A DNA stretch of 5,478 nt from an uncultured Lachnospiraceae bacterium (GTDB lineage: Bacteria; Bacillota; Clostridia; Lachnospirales; Lachnospiraceae): contig CAJUFL010000108.1 in NCBI GenBank assembly GCA_910585605.1, forward strand, positions 1 through 5,478, in the 5' to 3' direction. Below, piece after piece: positions 1 to 5,397 of this stretch (position 1 is the first letter of the stretch; each line of letters begins with the position of its first letter). The position numbers and the translations under genes were made by a program. The notes under the pieces are model-generated. The model had not been told where the DNA came from and did not search any database. It was given only the letters and a program-made list of their open reading frames with translations.

Positions 1-5
1 TTCAT
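1..5 (-). CDS. Possible start of a minus-strand gene running off the left edge
   Basis: An ATG on the minus strand (positions 5 to 3) is followed by only two more bases before the window ends, so nothing can be said about the product. It is reported because an AAAGG ribosome site (18-14) lies 8 nt upstream and a strong promoter lies about 50 nt upstream. The alternative is that the ATG is chance and the promoter serves an untranslated RNA, such as an rRNA operon leader. The sequence to the left would decide. Confidence 0.4.
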
Positions 6-16
6 TGTTCTTTCCT

Positions 17-45
17 TTGCTGCTGTGCTTTTATCAGCGCCGCAA
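17..45 (-). promoter_or_regulatory. 5' leader hairpin next to the ribosome site
   Basis: Read on the minus strand, TTGC (45-42) and GCTG (38-35) pair with CAGC (25-22) and GCAA (20-17). This gives two 4-bp stems around a 3x1 internal loop, with a 9-nt A-rich apical loop. With transcription expected to begin near 47, the hairpin would sit almost at the 5' end of the RNA. Its foot overlaps the first bases of the AAAGG site. It may stabilise the transcript or modulate initiation. No known riboswitch class is recognisable and the leader is too short for most of them. Confidence 0.35.
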
Positions 46-53
46 CGAAGACT

Positions 54-82
54 ATATTATCACAGGGATTTCTTAATGTCAA
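54..82 (-). promoter_or_regulatory. Strong sigma-A-type promoter reading leftward
   Basis: On the minus strand a perfect TTGACA -35 box (82-77) is followed after 17 nt by TAATAT (59-54). The same bases can be read as an extended -10, TGTGATAAT (64-56), with a 15-nt spacer. It lies about 40 nt past the cvpA stop codon, so the gene or RNA to the left of the window has its own promoter rather than depending on read-through. I see no convincing rho-independent terminator between cvpA and this promoter. Confidence 0.75.
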
Positions 83-101
83 TACCTTTTTTATAAATTT
101 T

Positions 102-130
102 TTGACATAATTTTTCATAATTTTTATAAG
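102..130 (+). promoter_or_regulatory. Candidate antisense promoter reading rightward into cvpA
   Basis: A perfect TTGACA (102-107) is followed by exactly 17 nt and then TATAAG (125-130), which matches TATAAT at five of six positions. Transcription would begin near 137 and run antisense to the 3' end of cvpA. No plus-strand gene begins downstream: nothing with a ribosome site is seen before yyaC at 3620. The region is very AT-rich, which raises the chance of -10-like matches, but the perfect -35 box and ideal spacing are notable. Confidence 0.45.
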
Positions 131-828
131 AATAAAACCTTTGTTAAATCTCCCACAATATCTAGTAGTAAATTATTATCATATAACAATTTGAGCAAAT
201 CAGACTCACTAATTGCTGCTATCATTTCATGACTCCATGCCGATGTACTGGTTATAGATAGAATCAAAAAGAAAATCCATATCAATACCACACCTCTCAC
301 AGCACCTAAAAGCCCTCCTCCAATTTTGTCAATCCATTTAACAATTGGCAGTTTTGAAAAACCACCAGCAGCTTTTCCCAAAAAGAAAAAGAATATCCTG
401 CATATAAAGACCAGCAGTAAAAAGACTGCTGCATTCAACATTACAACAGCAATGGATTTTGCAATATAATCGTACACTCCAATTACTTCCAATGCTTCAT
501 ACATTTCAGAATTATTATTATCTAATATATTTGCTTTCATATCTTCCGGTAACGGAAGTGCATTAATGATTGCTACCTGAACTCCTCTGGAATTATCCTC
601 ATCCGAATCGGAAAATTGTAATTCCTCTGATATATATGCAGCAAGTTTATCATCTACCTCCGTATGCTCCTCCAGATATCCACTCACATGAGGTGCCATG
701 TAGGCGGCAATAAAAATACTCGCAATCAATCCCGCTACCGAAATCACAACTTTAAATAATCCCTGTATCCAGCCAGCCAAAACACATATAAAAAACAAAA
801 TACCTATTACAATACAGACTGTACTCAT
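124..828 (-). CDS. CvpA-family integral membrane protein
   Basis: This is a 234-aa multispanning inner-membrane protein. Hydrophobic segments lie at about residues 4-20, 27-45, 123-151 and 172-196. Before the last helix the sequence KWIDKIGGGLLGAVRG has the glycine-rich N/DxxxGxxxGxxRG pattern typical of CvpA. The family is named for E. coli CvpA, needed for colicin V production; its exact activity is unsettled and general envelope roles are proposed. This copy is longer than E. coli CvpA (about 160 aa) because of an acidic insert between helices 2 and 3 (about 46-120), including a DSDEDNS stretch. The ATG is supported by AAGGA 6 nt upstream, inside the end of the preceding gene. The start lies 2 nt after that gene's stop, so the two are probably translationally coupled. 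Family assignment is fairly secure; the role here is inferred only from context. Confidence 0.85.
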   Translation of the reverse strand: MSTVCIVIGILFFICVLAGWIQGLFKVVISVAGLIASIFIAAYMAPHVSGYLEEHTEVDDKLAAYISEELQFSDSDEDNSRGVQVAIINALPLPEDMKANILDNNNSEMYEALEVIGVYDYIAKSIAVVMLNAAVFLLLVFICRIFFFFLGKAAGGFSKLPIVKWIDKIGGGLLGAVRGVVLIWIFFLILSITSTSAWSHEMIAAISESDLLKLLYDNNLLLDIVGDLTKVLFL

Positions 829-830
829 TT

Positions 831-2132
831 CTATTCCTTTTTACTTTCGTGCTTAATTTTAATAACCTCTGAACCACTATCATATAGAACAATATATCTT
901 TTACTATATCCTGTCGGCACCATATCCACTACATTTTTCTGAAAACTATAAGAAAACTTTAACTGCCCCTTGATCGTATATATCCTGCATTCCGAGCCTC
1001 CAGTGAATATGATTTCGTCCTCGCTCATCCTCACATTTTCATAATCAAAATCAATCTTCTGCTTTAAGACGCTTCGTCCATTAGTATTATATAATTCTAA
1101 TACATATGGAGCCTTTTCCCCATCTTTCTTATTTTCCTCTGAATTCGGTACTACAATTCCAACATAACTTGAATTATATACGATACTCTGTACCTCAACA
1201 TCAAATGCTATCTTTGTTTTCTCACTCGGCTTTTCTCTCATGGAGTAAATCAGGAATTGATTATCACCAAATGCACAGATAGTATTATTATCTAAAAATT
1301 CCACCTTAGGTACAATCGTATCATCCAGTTGATAAGCCCCCATCATACGGTCAGCATTTTCACTTTGTCCAACCGCCCCAAAATTATAGGCAGCCATTCC
1401 ATTTTTTACATCCGCCCCGTCCAGATACAGATATGTAGAAAATAGTTTTGTACCATCTTCTGACAGGTCAATATCCATAGGATATCCGCTTTTATCAATG
1501 GTTGTCTGAATCTCTGAAATCAGATCCCCATTTTTATCATAAATACTTATAAAATTTTCTTTTTCTCCTTCAAGGATAACGGCAAATACTCCTTGAGATG
1601 CAACCGCTACATCACAAATCTTATATGGCATAGTTGTACTGCTAACTTTACCTGCCGTATTAAAAATATATACATCATTGCCGTTCAAATCTGCAACAGC
1701 AGCATATTCTCCGGAAACATCAGCCTTTGGCATTTTCATTGCAAAAGTTTCATTCCAGACAGCTCCGCCTTTCTCATTTACGTAAATCGCTCCGTCTTTG
1801 CTGTATTTTAACAAAGAATCCTGATAAGGAATATAGTCAATCATAGAAGCATTTTTGACGCTGGTCTCCTCCACCACTTCGTAACCATTATAATTGGTAT
1901 TCGAAAAATTAGAAAATACCGCTACTATGACGACAATTGCCACTATAGCCAGAATAAATTTGCCACGTATCCGCCTGGCATCCTCTTTTTCCATGGGTCT
2001 TTGTTCATTTTTACTCTCTCCGTCTACCGCTCTTAACTCTGATCCCTTTTCCCTCTTTTTAGGAAATGAAAATTTGCTAACAACGGCTTCTTTCTCTTTT
2101 TCAGTTTCCTGTTCCTTTTTATCTCTTTTCAT
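831..2132 (-). CDS. DUF5711-like membrane-anchored protein with extracytoplasmic repeat domain
   Basis: This is a 433-aa protein. Residues 1-57 are highly charged, rich in Lys and Glu, and end in RRIRGK. One transmembrane helix follows (about 59-74, ILAIVAIVVIVAV), so the N-terminus should be cytoplasmic and the remainder outside. Residues 80-433 are beta-rich, with recurring short units such as DLNGNDVYIFNTAGK, ISIYDKNGDLISEI and ECRIYTIKGQLKFSY. This resembles a WD40/PQQ-like propeller of six to eight blades. I recall this architecture as DUF5711, which has no defined function. No catalytic motif is visible, so a scaffolding or ligand-sensing role is inferred. AAAGG lies 8 nt before the ATG. 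The gene is tightly linked to cvpA and sits 103 nt downstream of the LysM-protein gene on the same strand, with a possible promoter in that gap. Confidence 0.75.
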   Translation of the reverse strand: MKRDKKEQETEKEKEAVVSKFSFPKKREKGSELRAVDGESKNEQRPMEKEDARRIRGKFILAIVAIVVIVAVFSNFSNTNYNGYEVVEETSVKNASMIDYIPYQDSLLKYSKDGAIYVNEKGGAVWNETFAMKMPKADVSGEYAAVADLNGNDVYIFNTAGKVSSTTMPYKICDVAVASQGVFAVILEGEKENFISIYDKNGDLISEIQTTIDKSGYPMDIDLSEDGTKLFSTYLYLDGADVKNGMAAYNFGAVGQSENADRMMGAYQLDDTIVPKVEFLDNNTICAFGDNQFLIYSMREKPSEKTKIAFDVEVQSIVYNSSYVGIVVPNSEENKKDGEKAPYVLELYNTNGRSVLKQKIDFDYENVRMSEDEIIFTGGSECRIYTIKGQLKFSYSFQKNVVDMVPTGYSKRYIVLYDSGSEVIKIKHESKKE

Positions 2133-2235
2133 TGTATCAACCTTTATTTTCCATTACATTATTTTCATGATACGTCTTAGTATACTATATTTTTTCAAAA
2201 GGTACTAGCTTTATTTCTTTATTCATCAAACATAT
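2133..2235 (-). promoter_or_regulatory. Inter-gene gap with candidate internal promoter and palindrome
   Basis: The gap between the LysM-protein gene and the DUF5711-like gene is AT-rich. On the minus strand TATACT (2184-2179) is a good -10 candidate, but the -35 position 17 nt upstream reads TAGTAC (2207-2202), a poor match. The -10 lies inside a perfect 10-bp palindrome, TAGTATACTA (2178-2187), which could be an operator or chance. No hairpin followed by a T-run is seen, so read-through from the upstream gene is expected. The DUF5711-cvpA pair may therefore be transcribed both from upstream and from here. Confidence 0.35.
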
Positions 2236-3396
2236 TTACTGAATAGAAGGAATCAATATTTTATCCCCTTCATGAATTTCATCTGCTTCCCCTAATTCAT
2301 TTGCCTCCATCAGTTCCGCCACATATCCTACCGAATTATACATTTTAAAACTTATAGAAGACAGCGTATCCCCATTTTGAACTGTATAATATTGCGGCAG
2401 ATTTGCAGCAGCTGTTCTCACTTTATTAACATCTATCTCTGCTTTCTTCTTATCGGCATCATTTTGTCCCTTTATCAGATCTTTTTTTTCTGTAGAATTT
2501 TCATTTTCTGTTTTCTTCTCTGTTAAATCTATACTATTTTCCAATGCAATTATTCCATTTTCCACTAATTTGTATTCCATTTTCTCAAGCATCTGATAAT
2601 TACTGAATACTGCAATACCAAGTGCCAATACCGCAACTATAAGTCCTGAGCACACTGCATATAGCCTTCGATTCATGCGTTCAATTTTTGCATTTTTTGC
2701 TCTTTCTTCCATGATTTTTCTATAATTGCGAAGAACTGCCTCATCCTTTTGTTCCACCTCATCTTCTTGTTTGGGTTCCGCATCTTCTTTGGTAGCAATC
2801 ATAAAGTTCTGCATAGCTTCATTTCTTGCATAATAAATATAATATCCACTCTGTCGGCGAAGCCCGTCCCCCTCCATCATATAAAAAGCATCTTCTCCCT
2901 CCAATGCATCCATAATATAAAGTACTTTATCCATACCTGCAAAATTATCCATATGTAACTGTACAATCATATCATTCACTGTCGTAGAAAATCCCATTCT
3001 GGACAAAAACCATCCCACAACTTCCAAATCAGGAAAATAATTTTTCACCTCCTGATAAATATAACTCCATGTTTCCCCATCAAATGTAGTCTCTTCCAGA
3101 TTCAGTTCCAGATTCTGCGCCGCAAGAGCACCGCTTACAAATACAATTTCCCCGCTTTCCCCTTTAACCGTTTCCCCTACCAATATCGCTCCTCTCGCAA
3201 AAGTGGAATTGGGATTTGCAAGCTGGTTTAGATACGTCATGACATAATCTTCAATATAAATTCTTCTATTTCCACTGGGTACACCAATTTGTCTGATATT
3301 CTTCGGTAATGTAATTCCTGCAAAAATGTTATCTTCCGTAAGTTCATCTTTATCATACACAATTTCAATCATGCTCTTCATTCCTTTCCGTGACAT
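2236..3396 (-). CDS. Membrane protein: degenerate JAMM/MPN-like domain, TM helix, C-terminal LysM domain
   Basis: This is a 386-aa protein with three parts. Residues about 43-200 resemble a JAB1/MPN fold: ARGAILVGETVKG, then EVVGWFLSRMG (125-135), D142, and VLYIMDALEG (158-167). Where active metalloproteases have GWxHxHP, this has Leu131, Arg133 and Met134, so zinc binding and peptidase activity look lost. A basic, helical stretch (222-244) precedes a single transmembrane helix (245-266). After a Lys/Glu-rich linker, residues 336-384 form a LysM domain (YYTVQNGDTLSSISFKMYN ... IHEGDKILIP), which binds GlcNAc-containing peptidoglycan. The expected topology is MPN-like domain inside and LysM outside. 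AGAGG lies 5 nt before the chosen ATG. An internal ATG at codon 9 (MIEIVYDKDE), with AAAGGA 9 nt upstream, is an equally plausible start. It is first in the three-gene minus-strand block. LysM and TM are confident; the MPN assignment is by eye. Confidence 0.8.
   Translation of the reverse strand: MSRKGMKSMIEIVYDKDELTEDNIFAGITLPKNIRQIGVPSGNRRIYIEDYVMTYLNQLANPNSTFARGAILVGETVKGESGEIVFVSGALAAQNLELNLEETTFDGETWSYIYQEVKNYFPDLEVVGWFLSRMGFSTTVNDMIVQLHMDNFAGMDKVLYIMDALEGEDAFYMMEGDGLRRQSGYYIYYARNEAMQNFMIATKEDAEPKQEDEVEQKDEAVLRNYRKIMEERAKNAKIERMNRRLYAVCSGLIVAVLALGIAVFSNYQMLEKMEYKLVENGIIALENSIDLTEKKTENENSTEKKDLIKGQNDADKKKAEIDVNKVRTAAANLPQYYTVQNGDTLSSISFKMYNSVGYVAELMEANELGEADEIHEGDKILIPSIQ
2482..2489 (-). 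repeat. A8 homopolymer, possible slippage site in the LysM-protein linker
   Basis: The coding strand reads GAA AAA AAA GAT at codons 303-306, an eight-A run in the low-complexity linker between the transmembrane helix and LysM. In frame it contains A AAA AAA, which fits the X XXY YYZ slippery pattern. A -1 shift would add about seven residues and stop at a TGA. A +1 shift would stop almost at once. Either would yield a protein without LysM. No downstream stimulatory stem-loop and no strong upstream Shine-Dalgarno-like element is evident, so programmed shifting is only a possibility. Confidence 0.25.
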
Positions 3397-3619
3397 TTTT
3401 GCCTCTTAGTAACATATCATGCCAAAAATGCTTATCATGTCTAAAATTGTCCTCTATAACAGGAAAATACCCGCAAATTCAGGAAAATTTTTACTTTTCT
3501 ATATATAAAACGACACATAAAACACTCCCCGAAAAGAATATTTCGTTTTTTTGTCTAAAACAGGCTCAAAATGTTCATACTTTTCATACAATAATTTAGT
3601 GCAGTATGGAGATATTTTT
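3397..3619. promoter_or_regulatory. Divergent intergenic region between the LysM-protein gene and yyaC
   Basis: These 223 bases contain no convincing gene. Leftward, the minus strand has TAGACA (3443-3438) and CATGAT (3421-3416) 16 nt apart, a weak sigma-A candidate, with the AGAGG ribosome site at 3406-3402. That spacing would leave only about a dozen bases of leader, so a promoter further upstream is also possible; AT-rich tracts around 3500-3510 include TATATA. TATCATG occurs twice as a direct repeat, at 3415-3421 and 3433-3439. Rightward, the best element is CATACAATA at 3585-3593, listed separately. Confidence 0.35.
3585..3593 (+). promoter_or_regulatory. Candidate -10 element for yyaC, sporulation-sigma-like
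   Basis: CATACAATA matches the -10 consensus of the mother-cell factors sigma-E (CATACAnT) and sigma-K (CATAnnnTA). It also contains TACAAT, a one-mismatch sigma-A -10. It lies 27 nt before the yyaC ATG, leaving a leader of about 20 nt containing the GGAG ribosome site. No good matching -35 is seen for any of these factors: the bases 13-18 nt upstream read roughly CAGGCTCAAAA. The sigma class is therefore undecided, although a sporulation factor would fit the gene's family. Confidence 0.35.
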
Positions 3620-4174
3620 ATGACACCTTTATATTATAATGCCTTTGAACAGGGATCTGATTTGGAACTGCATCAGGAAATCAGAAATATATTAGAAGAA
3701 GCGCAGACTTCTATTGACAATATCGTAATTCTTTGCATCGGGACCGATCGTGCCACCGGTGACTGTTTAGGACCTTTGGTAGGAGAACATTTAAAAAGCA
3801 TTCTTCCCGAAATTTCAGTATACGGTTCTCTGGAATACCCTATTCATGCTTTAAATCTGGAACAGACCATAGAGGACATTTACGCAAAACATACTGACCC
3901 ATTTATCATTGCTATTGATGCTTCTTTGGGAATTCCTGAACACATTGGATATGCCACCCTAAGCCGTTCCCCTTTAATTCCCGGAAAAGGAGTAAACAAA
4001 AAACTGCCTGCAATAGGAAATCTCTCTATCACAGGCATTGTAAATGTTGCCGGTTTTCCAAACTCTATTCTATTACAAAGCACCCGCCTACACACCGTAA
4101 TGATTCTGGCAAATTGCATCGGTAATGCAATCAGCTGGTATTTTATGGATACCTATCTTCCTGCACCTTTATAA
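3620..4174 (+). CDS. yyaC: YyaC-family spore protease-like protein (DUF1256)
   Basis: This is a 184-aa soluble protein. The signature is ILCIGTDRATGDCLGPLVG (residues 37-55), followed by EYPIHALNL (72-80), IAIDASLG (97-104) and PGKGVNKKLPAIGNLSITG (121-139). These match the YyaC/DUF1256 family. That family shares a fold with hydrogenase-maturation proteases and the germination protease GPR, whose conserved acidic residues (here candidates Asp43, Asp48 and Asp100) serve metal binding or catalysis. YyaC proteins occur in spore-formers and are tied to sporulation; their substrate is not established. The ATG at 3620 was chosen because GGAG lies 8 nt upstream. An in-frame TTG at 3551 would add 23 residues without family resemblance or a ribosome site. 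It is divergent from the LysM-protein gene and overlaps the 3' end of the following gene by 22 nt. The length is normal for the family. Confidence 0.9.
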   Translation: MTPLYYNAFEQGSDLELHQEIRNILEEAQTSIDNIVILCIGTDRATGDCLGPLVGEHLKSILPEISVYGSLEYPIHALNLEQTIEDIYAKHTDPFIIAIDASLGIPEHIGYATLSRSPLIPGKGVNKKLPAIGNLSITGIVNVAGFPNSILLQSTRLHTVMILANCIGNAISWYFMDTYLPAPL

Positions 4175-5268
4175 GCAGCAATTGCTTCTGAAACGGTATC
4201 TGCCGTTCCATCCTCCATTAACGAAATTAAATCTGCCACCTTTGCCGGCGTACAAAAATCCTTTCCCAAAATAGCTCCATAATTGTTGGCAATCGCAAGC
4301 GCAGAATTCTGAATATCTTCATCCAATACAGCTATATGCTCTTCCATGTTTTCAACATCTGCCTTCATCTGTTCTACCTTACCAAGTCTTCTGTCGTTCA
4401 CTTCGTTTGTCAGAAGCTGTTTTGTCTCATTTTCAAAAGTCGTCATTGCATCCTGCTTTTCCTGACTGATTTGATTTAATTCTTCTTCTAATTCAGCCAA
4501 CTTGTCATCATATTTATCGAGACCATACTGACTGTCGTCTTTATCCTTATTTATCTTATTACGAATTGCCTTCATCTGGCGCTTATTGGCAGCTATCTTA
4601 TCTTTGATGTTGCGACCTTCCATTAACGTATCATAATGTTTAATCTTAACCTTATTTAATATCAGAATATAAATGAATCCCAGCACAAACAAGGTAAGGG
4701 AAACGGTAAGGGTACAAAGAAACGGAATATTGCGGCTCCCCTTGAAAAATACGTGAATGGACAATGTATACATCAGAGAAGGAATTCCTGCGTAAGTAAT
4801 CAAAATTGTCAACAACAGCACCAAAAATTCCAAAAAACGCTTTGTCATAAATAAAGAATAAAACATCTTTGTCAGACAAAATGAGGGGACATGCTGTGCC
4901 TTAAATAAAGTTTTCATCTCTACCTGAAGCTGACGGTTTTCTTCAGTCAGCTCTGCGGTTTCTATAGAAACTCTCTCATCTACACGTTTGGATTTTGCTT
5001 TATCACGTTTGGCTCTGACACTACGATTTTTATTCTTATTCGCATCAATTTGATCATCATAAACCTTTTCGATCTCAATCTTCCGTTTCCTGATCGTCTG
5101 GGCAATCTCATCCTGAATGGACTTTTCTTCTGCCATAATTGCTTTCTTAAGATTTTTTTCCTGATTCTTATATTCTGCTAATTCTTTTTTTAATTGCTCT
5201 ACAGCTTCAAGATCGGTCTGAACCTGATAAAGATAATCAACATTTTCATTAAATACATTATTCTGCAT
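4153..5268 (-). CDS. Unrecognised coiled-coil protein with a two-helix membrane hairpin
   Basis: This 371-aa protein has a nearly symmetrical plan. Residues about 15-120 are a charged coiled coil, with a very basic patch at 79-96. Two transmembrane helices lie at about 145-168 and 182-205, with a short loop between them. Residues about 212-325 are a second coiled coil. A small C-terminal segment (about 330-371) ends in LISLMEDGTADTVSEAIAAY, reminiscent of short helical tails in other Firmicute coiled-coil proteins. Both coiled coils should be cytoplasmic. No enzyme motif is visible and I cannot assign a function; a scaffold, tether or membrane-organising role is possible. The ATG at 5268 has GAGAGG 6 nt upstream. 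An in-frame GTG at 5319 would add 17 residues but lacks a ribosome site and lies inside a predicted leader hairpin. The TAG stop lies within the 3' end of yyaC. Confidence 0.85.
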   Translation of the reverse strand: MQNNVFNENVDYLYQVQTDLEAVEQLKKELAEYKNQEKNLKKAIMAEEKSIQDEIAQTIRKRKIEIEKVYDDQIDANKNKNRSVRAKRDKAKSKRVDERVSIETAELTEENRQLQVEMKTLFKAQHVPSFCLTKMFYSLFMTKRFLEFLVLLLTILITYAGIPSLMYTLSIHVFFKGSRNIPFLCTLTVSLTLFVLGFIYILILNKVKIKHYDTLMEGRNIKDKIAANKRQMKAIRNKINKDKDDSQYGLDKYDDKLAELEEELNQISQEKQDAMTTFENETKQLLTNEVNDRRLGKVEQMKADVENMEEHIAVLDEDIQNSALAIANNYGAILGKDFCTPAKVADLISLMEDGTADTVSEAIAAYKGAGR

Positions 5269-5292
5269 ATTCTGCCTCTCTTTCACACCATC

Positions 5293-5323
5293 TATTGTGC
5301 TTAATAAAAGAAAAAACACAATA
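5293..5323 (-). promoter_or_regulatory. 5' leader stem-loop of the coiled-coil gene
   Basis: TATTGTG (5293-5299) and CACAATA (5317-5323) form a perfect 7-bp stem. In RNA it can extend by a G-U and two A-U pairs, leaving an 11-nt U-rich loop. With transcription predicted near 5324 from the -10 box, the stem would begin at the extreme 5' end of the mRNA. 5'-terminal stems commonly protect transcripts from decay. It does not cover the GAGAGG ribosome site at 5275-5280, so direct blocking of translation is unlikely. Confidence 0.35.
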
Positions 5324-5330
5324 TTTACCT

Positions 5331-5336
5331 ATTATA
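5331..5336 (-). promoter_or_regulatory. -10 box for the coiled-coil gene
   Basis: A perfect TATAAT is present on the minus strand at 5336-5331, about 63 nt before the ATG at 5268. At 17 nt upstream the -35 position reads TATTTA, a poor match, so activation by a bound protein or a weak promoter is possible. A direct repeat lies just upstream. Confidence 0.5.
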
Positions 5337-5344
5337 ATAACAAA

Positions 5345-5389
5345 CCTACTTTATAAATACAACCGTTTTCGACATTTTCCTACTTTATA
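5345..5389. repeat. 11-bp direct repeat upstream of the coiled-coil gene
   Basis: CCTACTTTATA occurs at 5345-5355 and again at 5379-5389, an exact 11-bp match with starts 34 bp apart, roughly three helical turns. The copy nearer the gene covers the promoter spacer and -35 region of the TATAAT box. A pair of regulator binding sites is one reading; chance in AT-rich DNA is the other. Confidence 0.35.
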
Positions 5390-5397
5390 TTCATACA

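Noticed and set aside
543..558. Perfect 6-bp hairpin CTTCCG/CGGAAG with a GTAA loop
   Set aside because: It lies inside cvpA coding sequence, has no T-run, and encodes an ordinary ALPLPED segment; chance is the simplest reading.
1593..2208. Plus-strand open frames opposite the DUF5711-like gene
   Set aside because: They have no ribosome sites and low-complexity translations, and they mirror a well-supported minus-strand gene.
2210..2240. TATTCA/TGAATA inverted repeat just after the LysM-protein stop, considered as a terminator
   Set aside because: The stem is short and AT-only, the loop is about 14 nt, and no T-run follows on the minus strand.
2749..2958. Plus-strand open frame opposite the LysM-protein gene
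   Set aside because: It is short, with a His/Ile/Phe-rich translation typical of an antisense shadow and no initiation signal.
3530..3552. CGAAA ... TTTCG hairpin followed by seven T on the plus strand, terminator-like
   Set aside because: The stem is only 5 bp and A/T-rich, and no plus-strand gene ends upstream that would need it.
3551..3619. TTG-initiated 23-residue N-terminal extension of yyaC
   Set aside because: There is no ribosome site before the TTG, the segment has no family resemblance, and it would cover the candidate promoter. The ATG at 3620 has GGAG at good spacing.
5269..5319. GTG-initiated extension of the coiled-coil gene
   Set aside because: It lacks a ribosome site and lies in the predicted leader hairpin, while the ATG at 5268 has GAGAGG 6 nt upstream.
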